In this document: positions 1-7,399 of the stretch, piece by piece
How the letters are laid out: every line of letters begins with the position of its first letter
Position numbering within the stretch: position 1 is the first letter of the stretch
Assembly (NCBI GenBank): GCA_900550525.1
Contig: URSN01000087.1
Span: 1 to 7,974, forward strand
Direction: 5' to 3'
Source: an uncultured Eubacteriales bacterium
Lineage (GTDB): Bacteria > Bacillota > Clostridia > Christensenellales > CAG-138
DNA length: 7,974 nucleotides
Position numbers and translations under genes: made by a program
The notes under the pieces: generated by a model
Seen by the model: the letters and a program-made list of their open reading frames with translations, nothing else
What the model was told of the DNA's origin: nothing
Databases searched by the model: none

Positions 1-44
1 GGCGTGCTAAACTATATGAAATGTATTTTTAAGGAGCGGCTTCC

Positions 45-1217
45 ATGGATTACGAAAGCAGAATCTCTGCCGTCGTTCGGGAAATTCCGCCCTCCGGTAT
101 TCGGAAGTACTTCGACCTGCTGGATGATTCCTATATCAGCCTGGGGGTCGGCGAGCCTGATTTTCCGACGCCGGAGCGCATCCGGCGAGCGGCCATCGAA
201 AAGATCAAGGGCAGGGTCGCCTACACCTCCAACTCCGGCGATCCGCATCTGCGCGAGCTGATTCTCAGGTATCTGGACGAGCGCTACGGCGTCTCCGGCT
301 ACGAGGGGATCGACAACGTGCTCATCACCGTCGGCGCCAGCCAGGCCATCGACCTGGCCATGCGCGCCATATTGAACCCGGGCGATGAGGTCATCGTCCA
401 CACGCCGGCATATGTGTCCTACCTGCCGGCGGTGCAGCTGGCCGGCGGCACGCCGGTGCTCGTGCCCACCCGCGCCGAGGATCGCTTCCGCCTGCGCCCG
501 GAGGTGCTGCGCGCGGCCATCACGCCGCGCACCAAGGCCGTGCTGCTCGCCTTCCCGACGAACCCGACCGGCGCGATCATGGAGCGCGAGGATCTCGAGG
601 CCATCGCGGACGTGCTGCGCGATACGGACGTGCTCGCCGTGACGGACGAGATCTATGCCGAGCTGACCTTCAACGGCCGCGGCCACGCGTCGTTTGCGGC
701 GCTGCCCGGCATGCGCGAGCGCACCATCCTGCTCAACGGCTTTTCCAAGGCGTTCTCCATGACCGGCTGGCGCCTCGGGTACGCGGCCGGGCCGCTGCCG
801 CTGATCAACGCGATGCGCAAGATCCCCCAGCTCACCATGCTCTGCGCGCCCACGCCGGCGCAGTATGCGGGCGTGGCGGCGCTCGCGCAGGGCTTTGCGG
901 ACGGGTTTGCGGACACGCGCGCCATGATCGACGAGTACGCCGCGCGCCGCCGCGTGATCATCGACGGCTTCAATGCGCTGGGCCTGCCGTGCAACGAGCC
1001 GGAGGGCGCGTTCTATGTGTTCCCGTCCATCGAGCGCACGGGGCTGACCAGCGACGAGTTCTGCGACCGGCTGCTCGAACAGCAGCGCGTGGCGGCGATC
1101 CCCGGCAGCGCGTTCGGCGAGGCGGGGGAGGGGCACATCCGCTGCTGCTATGCGACCTCGATGCAGGGCATCGAGACGGCGCTCGAACGGATCGGGACGT
1201 TCCTGCGCTCGCTGTGA
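45..1217 (+). CDS. PLP-dependent class I/II aminotransferase
   Basis: A complete 390-residue fold-type I aminotransferase, cytosolic, that would move an amino group between an amino acid and a 2-oxo acid through pyridoxal phosphate. The Schiff-base lysine is K235 in SKAFSMTGWRLGY. FPTNPTG gives the cofactor/substrate Asn N173, TDEIYAEL gives D201 and Y204, and the C-terminal HIRCCYA gives R366, the expected substrate carboxylate-binding arginine. The N-terminal REIPPSGIRKYFDL and SLGVGEPDFPTP are typical of the aspartate aminotransferase/PatA/YugH group of Firmicutes, and the length is normal for it. The ATG at 45 has AAGGAG at 31-36, eight bases upstream. The substrate cannot be read from sequence: aspartate, alanine, aromatic amino acids and N-acetyl-diaminopimelate are all possible, so no symbol is given. 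It is co-directional with mutS2, but a hairpin lies between them. Confidence 0.95.
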   Translation: MDYESRISAVVREIPPSGIRKYFDLLDDSYISLGVGEPDFPTPERIRRAAIEKIKGRVAYTSNSGDPHLRELILRYLDERYGVSGYEGIDNVLITVGASQAIDLAMRAILNPGDEVIVHTPAYVSYLPAVQLAGGTPVLVPTRAEDRFRLRPEVLRAAITPRTKAVLLAFPTNPTGAIMEREDLEAIADVLRDTDVLAVTDEIYAELTFNGRGHASFAALPGMRERTILLNGFSKAFSMTGWRLGYAAGPLPLINAMRKIPQLTMLCAPTPAQYAGVAALAQGFADGFADTRAMIDEYAARRRVIIDGFNALGLPCNEPEGAFYVFPSIERTGLTSDEFCDRLLEQQRVAAIPGSAFGEAGEGHIRCCYATSMQGIETALERIGTFLRSL

Positions 1218-1231
1218 ATCCCATGACGCTG

Positions 1232-1262
1232 CGGCTCCCGTCCCGTTCTGGGGCGGGAGCCG
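1232..1262 (+). terminator. 13-bp hairpin after the aminotransferase, possible terminator
   Basis: The arms 1232-1244 and 1250-1262 pair over 13 bp with one G-U wobble (1241/1253) around a five-base loop, GTTCT. It starts 15 bases after the aminotransferase stop. No run of T follows (TTCCCTGTCG), so it is not a canonical intrinsic terminator; it may stabilise the 3' end of the mRNA or attenuate read-through into mutS2. Confidence 0.5.
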
Positions 1263-1270
1263 TTCCCTGT

Positions 1271-1297
1271 CGCGGCCCGCGCCGCGGCTGATTTTAC
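1271..1297 (+). terminator. Small GC hairpin followed by a short T-rich stretch
   Basis: CGCGGC at 1271-1276 pairs perfectly with GCCGCG at 1281-1286 around a four-base loop, and GCTGATTTTAC follows. It sits just upstream of the mutS2 ribosome binding site, directly behind the larger hairpin at 1232-1262. It could be the distal part of a tandem terminator, or chance in such GC-rich DNA. Weak call. Confidence 0.25.
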
Positions 1298-1299
1298 GG

Positions 1300-1306
1300 A
1301 AGGAGG
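1300..1306 (+). promoter_or_regulatory. Ribosome binding site of mutS2
   Basis: AAGGAGG ends eight bases before the ATG at 1315. It decides the start: the reading frame is open back to 1150, but the extra 55 codons overlap the aminotransferase and the hairpins and have no family resemblance. Confidence 0.85.
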
Positions 1307-1314
1307 GCGCCCTG

Positions 1315-3660
1315 ATGAACGCCCGTGCGCTCCATGTGCTCGAATACGATAAGATACTGGAACTGCTGCGCGCGCACCTGAGCTCCGACGTGGGGCGCGA
1401 GGCGGCGGCCTCGCTCGCGCCGGCCGCGTCGCTTGCGGAGGCGGAGCGCCTGCTGCAGCTGACCGAGGAGGCGGACGGGGTATACCGCCGCACCGGGCGC
1501 ACGCCCATAGACGCATTCCCGGACATCCGGCCGATGCTTGCGCGCGTGCACGCCGCGCACGCGCAGCCCGCCGCGGAGCTGCACGCTGCGGCGCAGTGCC
1601 TGCGCGCCGCGCGCGCCGCGCGCGAGACGCTGCTTGGCGGCGAAGCATCGGGGCTCCTTGCGGGCATGGCGGGCCGGCTCTCCTCGCACCGCGCCATCGA
1701 GGAGGAGATCGGCCGCTGCATCCTCGCCGAGGACGAGATCGCCGACAGCGCCTCCCCCGAGCTGATGCGCCTGCGCCGCCAGATGCGCCTGACCAACGAG
1801 CGCATGCGCGAAAAGCTCAACGCGATGATCAAAAGCCCCGTCTACCAGAAATATCTCCAGGAGCCGATCATCACCGTGCGCAACGGCCGCCTGGCGCTGC
1901 CGGTCAAGGCGGAGCACCGCGCGCAGGTGTCCGGCCTGGTGCACGACCAGAGCGGCAGCGGCGCCACGCTGTTCATCGAACCGGCGGCCGCGGTGGAGCT
2001 GGGCAACGAGCTGCGCCGCCTGCAGGCGGAGGAGCGCGTGGAGATCGGGCGCATCCTTGCCGGGCTGACCGCGCTGCTCGACCCGGTCGCGGACGAGCTG
2101 TATGCAAGCCTCAACGTGCTCGGCGCGCTCGATGTGATCTTTGCCAAGGCCGTCCTCGCGCGCGATATGCGCGCCGTGCGGCCAAAGCTCAACGCAGAGA
2201 TGCGCATCCGCATCCTCGCCGGGCGGCACCCGCTGCTGCCGCGCGACACGGTCGTGCCGGTGGACGTGTGGCTGGGGCAGGAGTTTCGCACGCTCATCAT
2301 CACCGGGCCCAATACGGGCGGCAAGACCGTTACGCTCAAGACCGTCGGGCTGTTCACGCTCATGGCCATGTCCGGCCTGTTCGTCCCGGCGGATGCGCGC
2401 ACGGAGCTGGCCGTGTGCGGCGAGGTGTTCGCCGACATCGGGGACGAGCAGTCCATCGAGCAGTCGCTCTCCACGTTTTCGTCCCACATGACCAATACCG
2501 TGGCCATCCTGCGCGAGGCCGGCCCCGGCTGCCTCGTGCTGCTCGACGAGCTGGGCGCGGGCACCGACCCGGTCGAGGGCGCGGCGCTGGCGCAGGCCAT
2601 CCTTGAGGCGCTGTACGCAAGCGGCGCGCTGACCATGGCCACGACCCATTACAGCGAGATCAAGGCGTTCGCCCTGACCCGCCCCGGCATGCAGAACGCG
2701 TCGATGGAGTTCGACGTGGACCGGCTGCTGCCCACCTACCGCCTGTTCATCGGCATACCGGGCAAGTCCAACGCGTTTGAGATATCGGAGCGTCTGGGCC
2801 TTGCGCCGGCGGTCATCGAACGGGCGCGGCAGTTCCTGCAAAAGCGGGACGTGGCGTTTGAGGACGTGCTCTCCGGCGCGGAGGCCGCCCGCCGCGAGGC
2901 GGAGACGGCGGCGGCCGAGGCGGAGGCGGACCGCCGCGCCGTGCGCGAGGCGCGGGAGCAGCTTGAGCGGCAGCGCGACGAGCTGGCCGCCGAGCGCGCG
3001 CAGCTGCGCCAGAAGGCGCGCGAGGAGGCGCGCCGCATCGTGCAGCAGACCCGCCAGGAGATGGAGGACGTCGTGGCAAAGCTCCGCGCGGCGGGGGAGG
3101 GCGCGGCGCTCGAGCGCGCCGTGCAGAAGGCGCGCGACGCCGTGCGTGCCGCTCAGGAGCGCGTGCAGGAGCAGGCGCAGTCCGCCGGCGACGGGGGCGC
3201 GCCGCCGTCGGCCGTCAAGCCGGGGAACGCGGTGCGCGTGCTGTCGGGCGTCCGCGAGGCGACGGTGCTCAAGCCGCCGGACGCGCGCGGGGAGGTGCTC
3301 GTGCAGGCGGGCGCCATGCGCATGAGCGTGAAGCTTGCCGACCTGCGCAGCGTGCAGAAAAAACCGGAGCGGCCCAGGCCGGCCGCCGTGCGGCGCACGC
3401 TGGCCGAGCCGGAGCGCAGCTTCCTCTCGCTCGATCTGCGCGGGCGCATGGTCGACGAGGCCACGGTCGAGATCGACCGCTTCATCGACGACGCGGAGCT
3501 GGCGGGCGTCAAGGAGATCACGCTCATCCACGGCAAGGGCACCGGCGCGCTGCGCGCGGGCGTGCAGGCCTATCTGCGCACGCATCCGCAGGTCAAGTCC
3601 TTCCGCATCGGCGCCTACGGGGAGGGCGACGCCGGCGTGACCGTGGTCACGCTCCGGTAG
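1315..3660 (+). CDS. mutS2: MutS2 family ATPase/endonuclease with Smr domain
   Basis: A 781-residue cytosolic DNA- or ribosome-acting ATPase of the MutS2 family, close to the usual length of about 785. The N-terminus (MNARALHVLEYDKILELL) is typical of the family and starts at the ATG with AAGGAGG eight bases upstream. Domains in order: a helical core and clamp, about 1-320; the ABC-type ATPase with Walker A GPNTGGKT at 331-338, signature STFSSHMTN at 386-394, Walker B LLDE with D411/E412, and switch ATTHY at 442-446; a long charged coiled coil rich in E, A and R, about 520-610; and a C-terminal Smr domain with LDLRG at 706-710 and HGKGTGALR at 739-747. All expected catalytic motifs are present. 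In known members MutS2 suppresses homologous recombination by acting on branched DNA, and in Bacillus it also takes part in rescue of collided ribosomes; which role applies here is not visible. No obvious terminator follows it, and a new promoter lies right behind its stop. Confidence 0.97.
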   Translation: MNARALHVLEYDKILELLRAHLSSDVGREAAASLAPAASLAEAERLLQLTEEADGVYRRTGRTPIDAFPDIRPMLARVHAAHAQPAAELHAAAQCLRAARAARETLLGGEASGLLAGMAGRLSSHRAIEEEIGRCILAEDEIADSASPELMRLRRQMRLTNERMREKLNAMIKSPVYQKYLQEPIITVRNGRLALPVKAEHRAQVSGLVHDQSGSGATLFIEPAAAVELGNELRRLQAEERVEIGRILAGLTALLDPVADELYASLNVLGALDVIFAKAVLARDMRAVRPKLNAEMRIRILAGRHPLLPRDTVVPVDVWLGQEFRTLIITGPNTGGKTVTLKTVGLFTLMAMSGLFVPADARTELAVCGEVFADIGDEQSIEQSLSTFSSHMTNTVAILREAGPGCLVLLDELGAGTDPVEGAALAQAILEALYASGALTMATTHYSEIKAFALTRPGMQNASMEFDVDRLLPTYRLFIGIPGKSNAFEISERLGLAPAVIERARQFLQKRDVAFEDVLSGAEAARREAETAAAEAEADRRAVREAREQLERQRDELAAERAQLRQKAREEARRIVQQTRQEMEDVVAKLRAAGEGAALERAVQKARDAVRAAQERVQEQAQSAGDGGAPPSAVKPGNAVRVLSGVREATVLKPPDARGEVLVQAGAMRMSVKLADLRSVQKKPERPRPAAVRRTLAEPERSFLSLDLRGRMVDEATVEIDRFIDDAELAGVKEITLIHGKGTGALRAGVQAYLRTHPQVKSFRIGAYGEGDAGVTVVTLR

Positions 3661-3666
3661 GGCGGT

Positions 3667-3695
3667 TGGACAAATGCAGGCGGGTGTGGTATAAT
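3667..3695 (+). promoter_or_regulatory. Near-consensus sigma-A promoter with extended -10
   Basis: The -35 box TGGACA (3667-3672) matches five of six consensus bases. A 17-base spacer leads to a perfect -10 TATAAT (3690-3695), preceded by TGG at 3687-3689, the TGn extension of an extended -10. Transcription would start near 3702, leaving a leader of about 48 bases before the response regulator. It begins seven bases after the mutS2 stop and is the clearest promoter in the window. It probably drives the three genes down to 7264. Confidence 0.8.
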
Positions 3696-3709
3696 GCGGC
3701 CATAAAGTG

Positions 3710-3727
3710 GGCTTTTTATGCAAAGCC
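3710..3727 (+). other. Leader hairpin upstream of the response regulator
   Basis: GGCTTT (3710-3715) and AAAGCC (3722-3727) form a six-bp stem around TTATGC in the predicted 5' leader. GCGGC at 3696-3700 could also pair with GCCGC at 3725-3729, but it lies largely before the predicted transcript start. No known riboswitch is recognised. It may only affect mRNA stability. Confidence 0.3.
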
Positions 3728-3736
3728 GCAGAACAC

Positions 3737-3742
3737 AGGAGG
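3737..3742 (+). promoter_or_regulatory. Ribosome binding site of the response regulator
   Basis: AGGAGG lies eight bases before the ATG at 3751. It decides against the in-frame ATG at 3718, which has no such site and would add 11 residues unlike any receiver domain start. Confidence 0.85.
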
Positions 3743-3750
3743 GATCCTGC

Positions 3751-4428
3751 ATGGAAAACAACACCATCTTGGTCATCGACGACGACCGCAATATACTCGC
3801 CATTTTGGAACTGTATCTCAAGAAAGCGGGCTTCCAGGTCGCCACCTGCGCCGACGGCGCGATGGCGCTGGCCGCGTTCCATGAGACGCGCCCCGCGCTC
3901 GTGGTGCTGGATGTGATGCTGCCCGGGCGCGACGGCTGGTCCGTGCTGCACGACATCCGCATGGAGGGGGAGACGCCCGTCATCATGCTCACCGCCAAGG
4001 GCGATACGGGCGACCGCGTGCAGGGGCTCGACCTCGGCGCGGACGACTATGTGTCCAAGCCCTTTGACGCCAAGGAGCTCATCGCGCGCATCAAGGCGGT
4101 GCTGCGGCGCAGCGTGCCGGTGGAGCCGGAGCGCACCATCCAGCTGGAGGGGCTCTCCGTCTCGCTGGAGAATTACGCCGTGCAGCTCGACGGCAGGCCG
4201 CTTGAAATGCCGCCCAAGGAGATCGAGCTGCTGTACTTCCTCGCCTCCCACTCGGGCAAGGTGTTCACGCGCGAGCAGCTGCTCGAGCAGGTGTGGGGGT
4301 TCGACTTTTTCGGCGATTCGCGCACTGTGGACGTGCACGTCAAGCGCATCCGCGAGAAGCTGGGCGACAGCCATCCCTGGCAGCTCAAGACCGTCTGGGG
4401 CGTCGGCTACAAATTCGAAAAGCAGTAA
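3751..4428 (+). CDS. OmpR/PhoB-family response regulator
   Basis: A 225-residue two-component transcription regulator acting in the cytosol on DNA. The receiver domain, about 4-118, begins NTILVIDDDRN with the acidic pocket D10-D12. It has the phospho-acceptor D54 in VVLDVMLPGRDG, the switch threonine T81 in IMLTAKGD and the conserved lysine K103 in YVSKPFD. The C-terminal winged-helix domain, about 130-224, carries LEMPPKEIELLYFLA, FTREQLLEQVWG and the recognition-helix segment SRTVDVHVKRIREKLG, ending in VWGVGYKFE. All are intact, and the length is normal. The sensor kinase starts 15 bases downstream, so the two are almost certainly partners. A strong promoter lies upstream. The target genes are unknown; the co-transcribed protease suggests envelope stress. 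It resembles PhoP, ResD and WalR regulators too evenly to justify a symbol. Confidence 0.96.
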   Translation: MENNTILVIDDDRNILAILELYLKKAGFQVATCADGAMALAAFHETRPALVVLDVMLPGRDGWSVLHDIRMEGETPVIMLTAKGDTGDRVQGLDLGADDYVSKPFDAKELIARIKAVLRRSVPVEPERTIQLEGLSVSLENYAVQLDGRPLEMPPKEIELLYFLASHSGKVFTREQLLEQVWGFDFFGDSRTVDVHVKRIREKLGDSHPWQLKTVWGVGYKFEKQ

Positions 4429-4443
4429 GCGGAAAGAGGGTTC

Positions 4444-5919
4444 ATGCGCCGCGATTTTCTCCGGACACTGTTTTCGCGCATGCTCGCGACGTACCTGACG
4501 GTCGCGCTGGGGCTGGTGCTCCTGGTCGGCGTGACGGTCGTCGCGCTCTTTGAGGGCCAGATCCGCTTTGAAGTGGAAGGGCAGCTTGCGCGCGAGCTGA
4601 CGGAGATCTGCGAGGCGCTCTCCGCCGTGCATGGCGGCGACGAGGCGGCGGCGCGCGAGGGCGTGCGCACGCTTGAGATCGTCGCGCGCCAGAGCGGCGG
4701 CCTTGTCGAGGCGTACGGGGCCGACGGCTCGCATGAAACCTATTATACCGAGCAGAAATGGGCGCCCGCCGCGCGGCTGAGCCTGCCGGAGCAGGAGCGC
4801 GAATCGCTGCTCGGCACGGCCGCGCAGGAGCCGGCGCTGGCCTATTACGGCGAGCTGCTGCCGTTTCGCACGATCAGCCAGGCGGCGCTGTTCTACGTGG
4901 ACGGCGCGGCCGCGGGCGCGGCGCTGCTGCATCTGGACTTTTCCATCTCCGAGCGCACGCTCTCGGCCGTATGGATGGAGATCGCGCTCGTGCTGCTGGT
5001 GGCGGTGCTCTTTTCCGTCATCGCCGTCTATTACACCACCTCGCGCATGATCCGCCCCTTTTCCGAGATCAACGCCATCGTGCAGCGCTACAGCAAGGGC
5101 GATTTCAACATCCGCATCCCGGTCAAGGGCACGGACGAGGCGACGCAGCTTGCCGTCAGCTTCAACAACATGGCCGACCAGCTCAGGGACCTGGAGGCGA
5201 CGCGGCGCGATTTCGTCTCCAACGTCAGCCACGAGCTGCGCTCCCCGCTCACGTCCATGCGCGGCTTCCTCGAGGCCATGCAGGACGGGACGATCCCGCG
5301 CAGCGAGTACGACAAGTACATCGACGTCGTGCTCTCGGAAACGCGGCGCATGACCACCATGGTCAACGACCTGCTCGACCTTGCGCGCATCGAGTCCGGG
5401 CGCACGGCGCTCAAGCTGGAGATCTTCGACATCAACGAGCTCATCCGCCGCACGCTCATCACGTTCGAGGCGCGCATCTACGACCAGCGCATGGAGGTGG
5501 AGGTCAAGTTCGCGCAGGAGCAGTATTTCGTCGAGGCGGACAGCGCGCAGATCTCGCAGGTGCTGCGCAACATCATCGACAACGCGATCAAGTATTCCCC
5601 GGCGGGCGGGCGGCTGCGCATAGCGACCTATGCGCTGCGCCGGGAGGTATACGTCAGCATACAGGATTCCGGGCAGGGCATCCCGGAGGAGGACGTGCCG
5701 CACGTGTTCGAACGCTTCTACAAGGTCGAAAAGGCGCACACGCCCACCAAGCAGGGCGGCACCGGCCTGGGCCTGTCCATCGTCAAGCGCATCATCGACC
5801 AGCACGGGCAGACCATCACGCTCAAGAGCACCCGCGGCAAGGGCAGCAACTTCACCTTTACACTCAAACGCGCGCCGTCGCCCAACCGGCGCAGCTCCGC
5901 ACTGGATGGAGGCACCTAG
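4444..5919 (+). CDS. HAMP-containing sensor histidine kinase
   Basis: A 491-residue membrane sensor kinase, the likely partner of the regulator just upstream. Membrane segment 1 is about residues 13-35. An extracytoplasmic sensor region of about 140 residues, with no recognised domain (possibly Cache-like), follows. Membrane segment 2 is about 179-198 (EIALVLLVAVLFSVIAVYY). A HAMP linker runs to about 250. The HisKA domain has the phospho-histidine H263 in FVSNVSHELRSPLTSMRGF. The HATPase domain has the N box with N380 (NIIDNAIKYSP), G1 box DSGQG at 408-412, F box VFERFYKVE and G2 box GTGLGLS from 439. There is no PAS domain between HAMP and HisKA, unlike WalK and PhoR of Bacillus. The ATG at 4444 follows a purine-rich GGAAAGAGGG (4431-4440). 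The end holds the ribosome binding site of the next gene. The signal sensed cannot be told from the sequence. Confidence 0.95.
   Translation: MRRDFLRTLFSRMLATYLTVALGLVLLVGVTVVALFEGQIRFEVEGQLARELTEICEALSAVHGGDEAAAREGVRTLEIVARQSGGLVEAYGADGSHETYYTEQKWAPAARLSLPEQERESLLGTAAQEPALAYYGELLPFRTISQAALFYVDGAAAGAALLHLDFSISERTLSAVWMEIALVLLVAVLFSVIAVYYTTSRMIRPFSEINAIVQRYSKGDFNIRIPVKGTDEATQLAVSFNNMADQLRDLEATRRDFVSNVSHELRSPLTSMRGFLEAMQDGTIPRSEYDKYIDVVLSETRRMTTMVNDLLDLARIESGRTALKLEIFDINELIRRTLITFEARIYDQRMEVEVKFAQEQYFVEADSAQISQVLRNIIDNAIKYSPAGGRLRIATYALRREVYVSIQDSGQGIPEEDVPHVFERFYKVEKAHTPTKQGGTGLGLSIVKRIIDQHGQTITLKSTRGKGSNFTFTLKRAPSPNRRSSALDGGT
5908..5912 (+). promoter_or_regulatory. Ribosome binding site of the HtrA-like protease, inside the kinase gene
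   Basis: GGAGG lies eight bases before the ATG at 5921 and within the last codons of the kinase gene. With only one base between the kinase stop and this start, translation of the two is probably coupled. The site picks 5921 over the open frame extending upstream to 5630, which merely overlaps kinase coding sequence. Confidence 0.8.
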
Positions 5920-5920
5920 A

Positions 5921-7264
5921 ATGGATTTTAACGGGCAGTATCCCTTTTCGGGCGAACAGCAGCCCCGGCGGCGCGGCCTTGGCGGCTTTGGCGTCACGGT
6001 CGTCGTGCAGTGCGCCAACCTCGCCGCGCTGCTCGAGCACGCCCTCGTACTGCGCGGCGGCCGCCCCGGCGGCACTACCGCATCGCCGCCCACCCCCTCG
6101 CCGTCTGCGCAGCAGCCCGGCCAGCAGGAGCAGCCGCCCGTGCAGGCCGTGACGCCCGCGCCCGGCGGGCGCGAGATGCCCTCGCGCGACGGCGCCGCGC
6201 CGGACCTGTCCGACATCCCGCAGTTCTATCTCAACAACCCCATCCCAAGCATCTTTGAGGCGGTGTCCGACTCCGTGGTCGGCGTGGTCAACTATACCAC
6301 GCAGCGCATCGGCGAGCGGCGCATGCTCGCCATCTACGGCAGCGGCAGCGGCTTCATCGTTTCGAGCGAGGGCTACATCCTGACCAACGCGCACGTCATT
6401 GCGGACGCCGAGCAGATCACCGTGCTGCTCAACACCGGCGAGGAGGTCGAGGCGACGCTCATCGGCGCGGACGAGGAGACGGACGTGGCCGTGCTCAAGG
6501 TGGAGCACGACGGCCTCGTGCCCATGGCGCTGGGCGATTCGGACGAGGTGCGCGTGGGCGAATTCGTCGTGGCCATCGGCAATCCGCTGGACACCAGCAG
6601 CCTTGCCAACACGACGACCTTTGGCGTCATCTCCGCCGAGGCGCGCGAGGTCACGATCGACGGCCACACCAACACCTATTTGCAAACGGACGCGGCCATC
6701 AACTTCGGCAACAGCGGCGGCCCGCTGCTCAACATGCGCGGCGAGGTCATCGGCATGAACAGCGCCAAGACCATCACCGCCGGCTATGACGATTACGGCA
6801 ACATGGTCAGCGCCGAGGGCATCGGCTTTGCGCTGCCGATCAACGACGTGCGCGTCATCATGGAGCTGCTGGTCACGCAGGGCCGCATCGAGCGTCCCGC
6901 CGTGGGCATCTCCGTGCAGACGCTCACGGAGGTCATCGCCGCGCAGCTCGGCCTGCCCGTCTCCACGGGCGTGTATGTGGCCAGCGTCGTCGCCGGCGGC
7001 CCCGCCTCGCAGGCCGGCCTGCTTGCGGGGGACGTCATCGTCTCCGCCAACGGGCAGGCGCTGACGGACCGCACGGAGTTTATGGACATCATCGACGGCA
7101 GCGGCATCGGCGATACGATCACGGTCGAGGTGTTCCGCGGCGGCGAAACGCTCACGTTCGACATCGTGCTCGGCGACAAGGGCGCGATGGATTATGAGAT
7201 CGTGGACCCGCTCGAGCCGGACGATTCCTTCGGCCCGTCCGGGCCGTTCGACCCCTACCGGTGA
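5921..7264 (+). CDS. htrA: HtrA/DegP-like S1C serine protease with one PDZ domain
   Basis: A 447-residue trypsin-like protease of the HtrA family, which would degrade or refold damaged proteins outside the cytoplasmic membrane. The short cytoplasmic N-terminus ends in PRRRG (15-19). One hydrophobic stretch at about 22-44 would anchor the protein but is unusually polar (Q30, N33, E39, H40). A Pro/Gln/Ser-rich linker of about 50 residues follows. The protease domain, about 110-320, has the complete triad: H158 in LTNAHVIA, D188 in DEETDVAVLKV and S265 in NFGNSGGPLLN. The PDZ domain, about 325-425, includes GVYVASVVAGGPASQAGLLAGDVI in outline, and an acidic Pro/Asp/Gly-rich tail ends the protein. 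The single PDZ and N-terminal anchor match Gram-positive HtrA proteins rather than periplasmic two-PDZ DegP. It is probably co-transcribed with the two-component pair, as in other Firmicutes envelope-stress operons. The symbol is by family only. Confidence 0.94.
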   Translation: MDFNGQYPFSGEQQPRRRGLGGFGVTVVVQCANLAALLEHALVLRGGRPGGTTASPPTPSPSAQQPGQQEQPPVQAVTPAPGGREMPSRDGAAPDLSDIPQFYLNNPIPSIFEAVSDSVVGVVNYTTQRIGERRMLAIYGSGSGFIVSSEGYILTNAHVIADAEQITVLLNTGEEVEATLIGADEETDVAVLKVEHDGLVPMALGDSDEVRVGEFVVAIGNPLDTSSLANTTTFGVISAEAREVTIDGHTNTYLQTDAAINFGNSGGPLLNMRGEVIGMNSAKTITAGYDDYGNMVSAEGIGFALPINDVRVIMELLVTQGRIERPAVGISVQTLTEVIAAQLGLPVSTGVYVASVVAGGPASQAGLLAGDVIVSANGQALTDRTEFMDIIDGSGIGDTITVEVFRGGETLTFDIVLGDKGAMDYEIVDPLEPDDSFGPSGPFDPYR

Positions 7265-7300
7265 GGGCCAGGCGGCAGGAACGTGCATAAAGAAGCAGCA

Positions 7301-7331
7301 GGGGCGGCGCGCCAAAAGGGCGCGCCGCCCC
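7301..7331. terminator. Perfect 13-bp hairpin between convergent genes
   Basis: The arms 7301-7313 (GGGGCGGCGCGCC) and 7319-7331 pair perfectly around the five-base loop AAAAG. It starts 36 bases after the htrA stop and lies between the htrA end (+) and the metallophosphoesterase end (-). On the + strand no T-run follows (AGCCCGATGG). On the - strand the arm is followed by TGCTGCTTCTTTATG, which is T-richer. It most likely ends transcription from both sides, with the better tail on the minus strand. Confidence 0.7.
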
Positions 7332-7399
7332 AGCCCGATGGCGGAAGGGTCGGGCGGCGGAAGACACGCAGCCGGGGCCGTCCGGCGCGGGCCTGCCCG

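Noticed and set aside
3..32. Possible tail of an upstream gene ending in TAA at 30-32 (RAKLYEMYF)
   Set aside because: Only nine codons, and their A/T-ending third positions differ from every gene nearby. The stretch looks more like AT-rich intergenic DNA before the aminotransferase, possibly part of a promoter whose -35 box is outside the window.
1150..1314. N-terminal extension of mutS2 to an ATG at 1150
   Set aside because: It overlaps the aminotransferase gene and two hairpins, while the ATG at 1315 has a strong ribosome binding site and begins a typical MutS2 N-terminus.
12..1832. A 606-codon minus-strand open frame across the aminotransferase and the start of mutS2
   Set aside because: Same cause: antisense of well-supported genes, Arg/Ala-rich and without family motifs.
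3718..3750. Earlier in-frame ATG of the response regulator at 3718
   Set aside because: No ribosome binding site precedes it. The AGGAGG at 3737-3742 fits the ATG at 3751, and receiver domains normally begin a few residues before the first strand.
1294..6216. A 1640-codon open frame on the minus strand across mutS2, the regulator, the kinase and the start of htrA
   Set aside because: It is antisense to four genes with complete motifs. It is open because the GC-rich coding strand avoids the codons that would read as stops on the other strand. The translation is rich in Arg, Ala, His and Leu with no recognisable domain.
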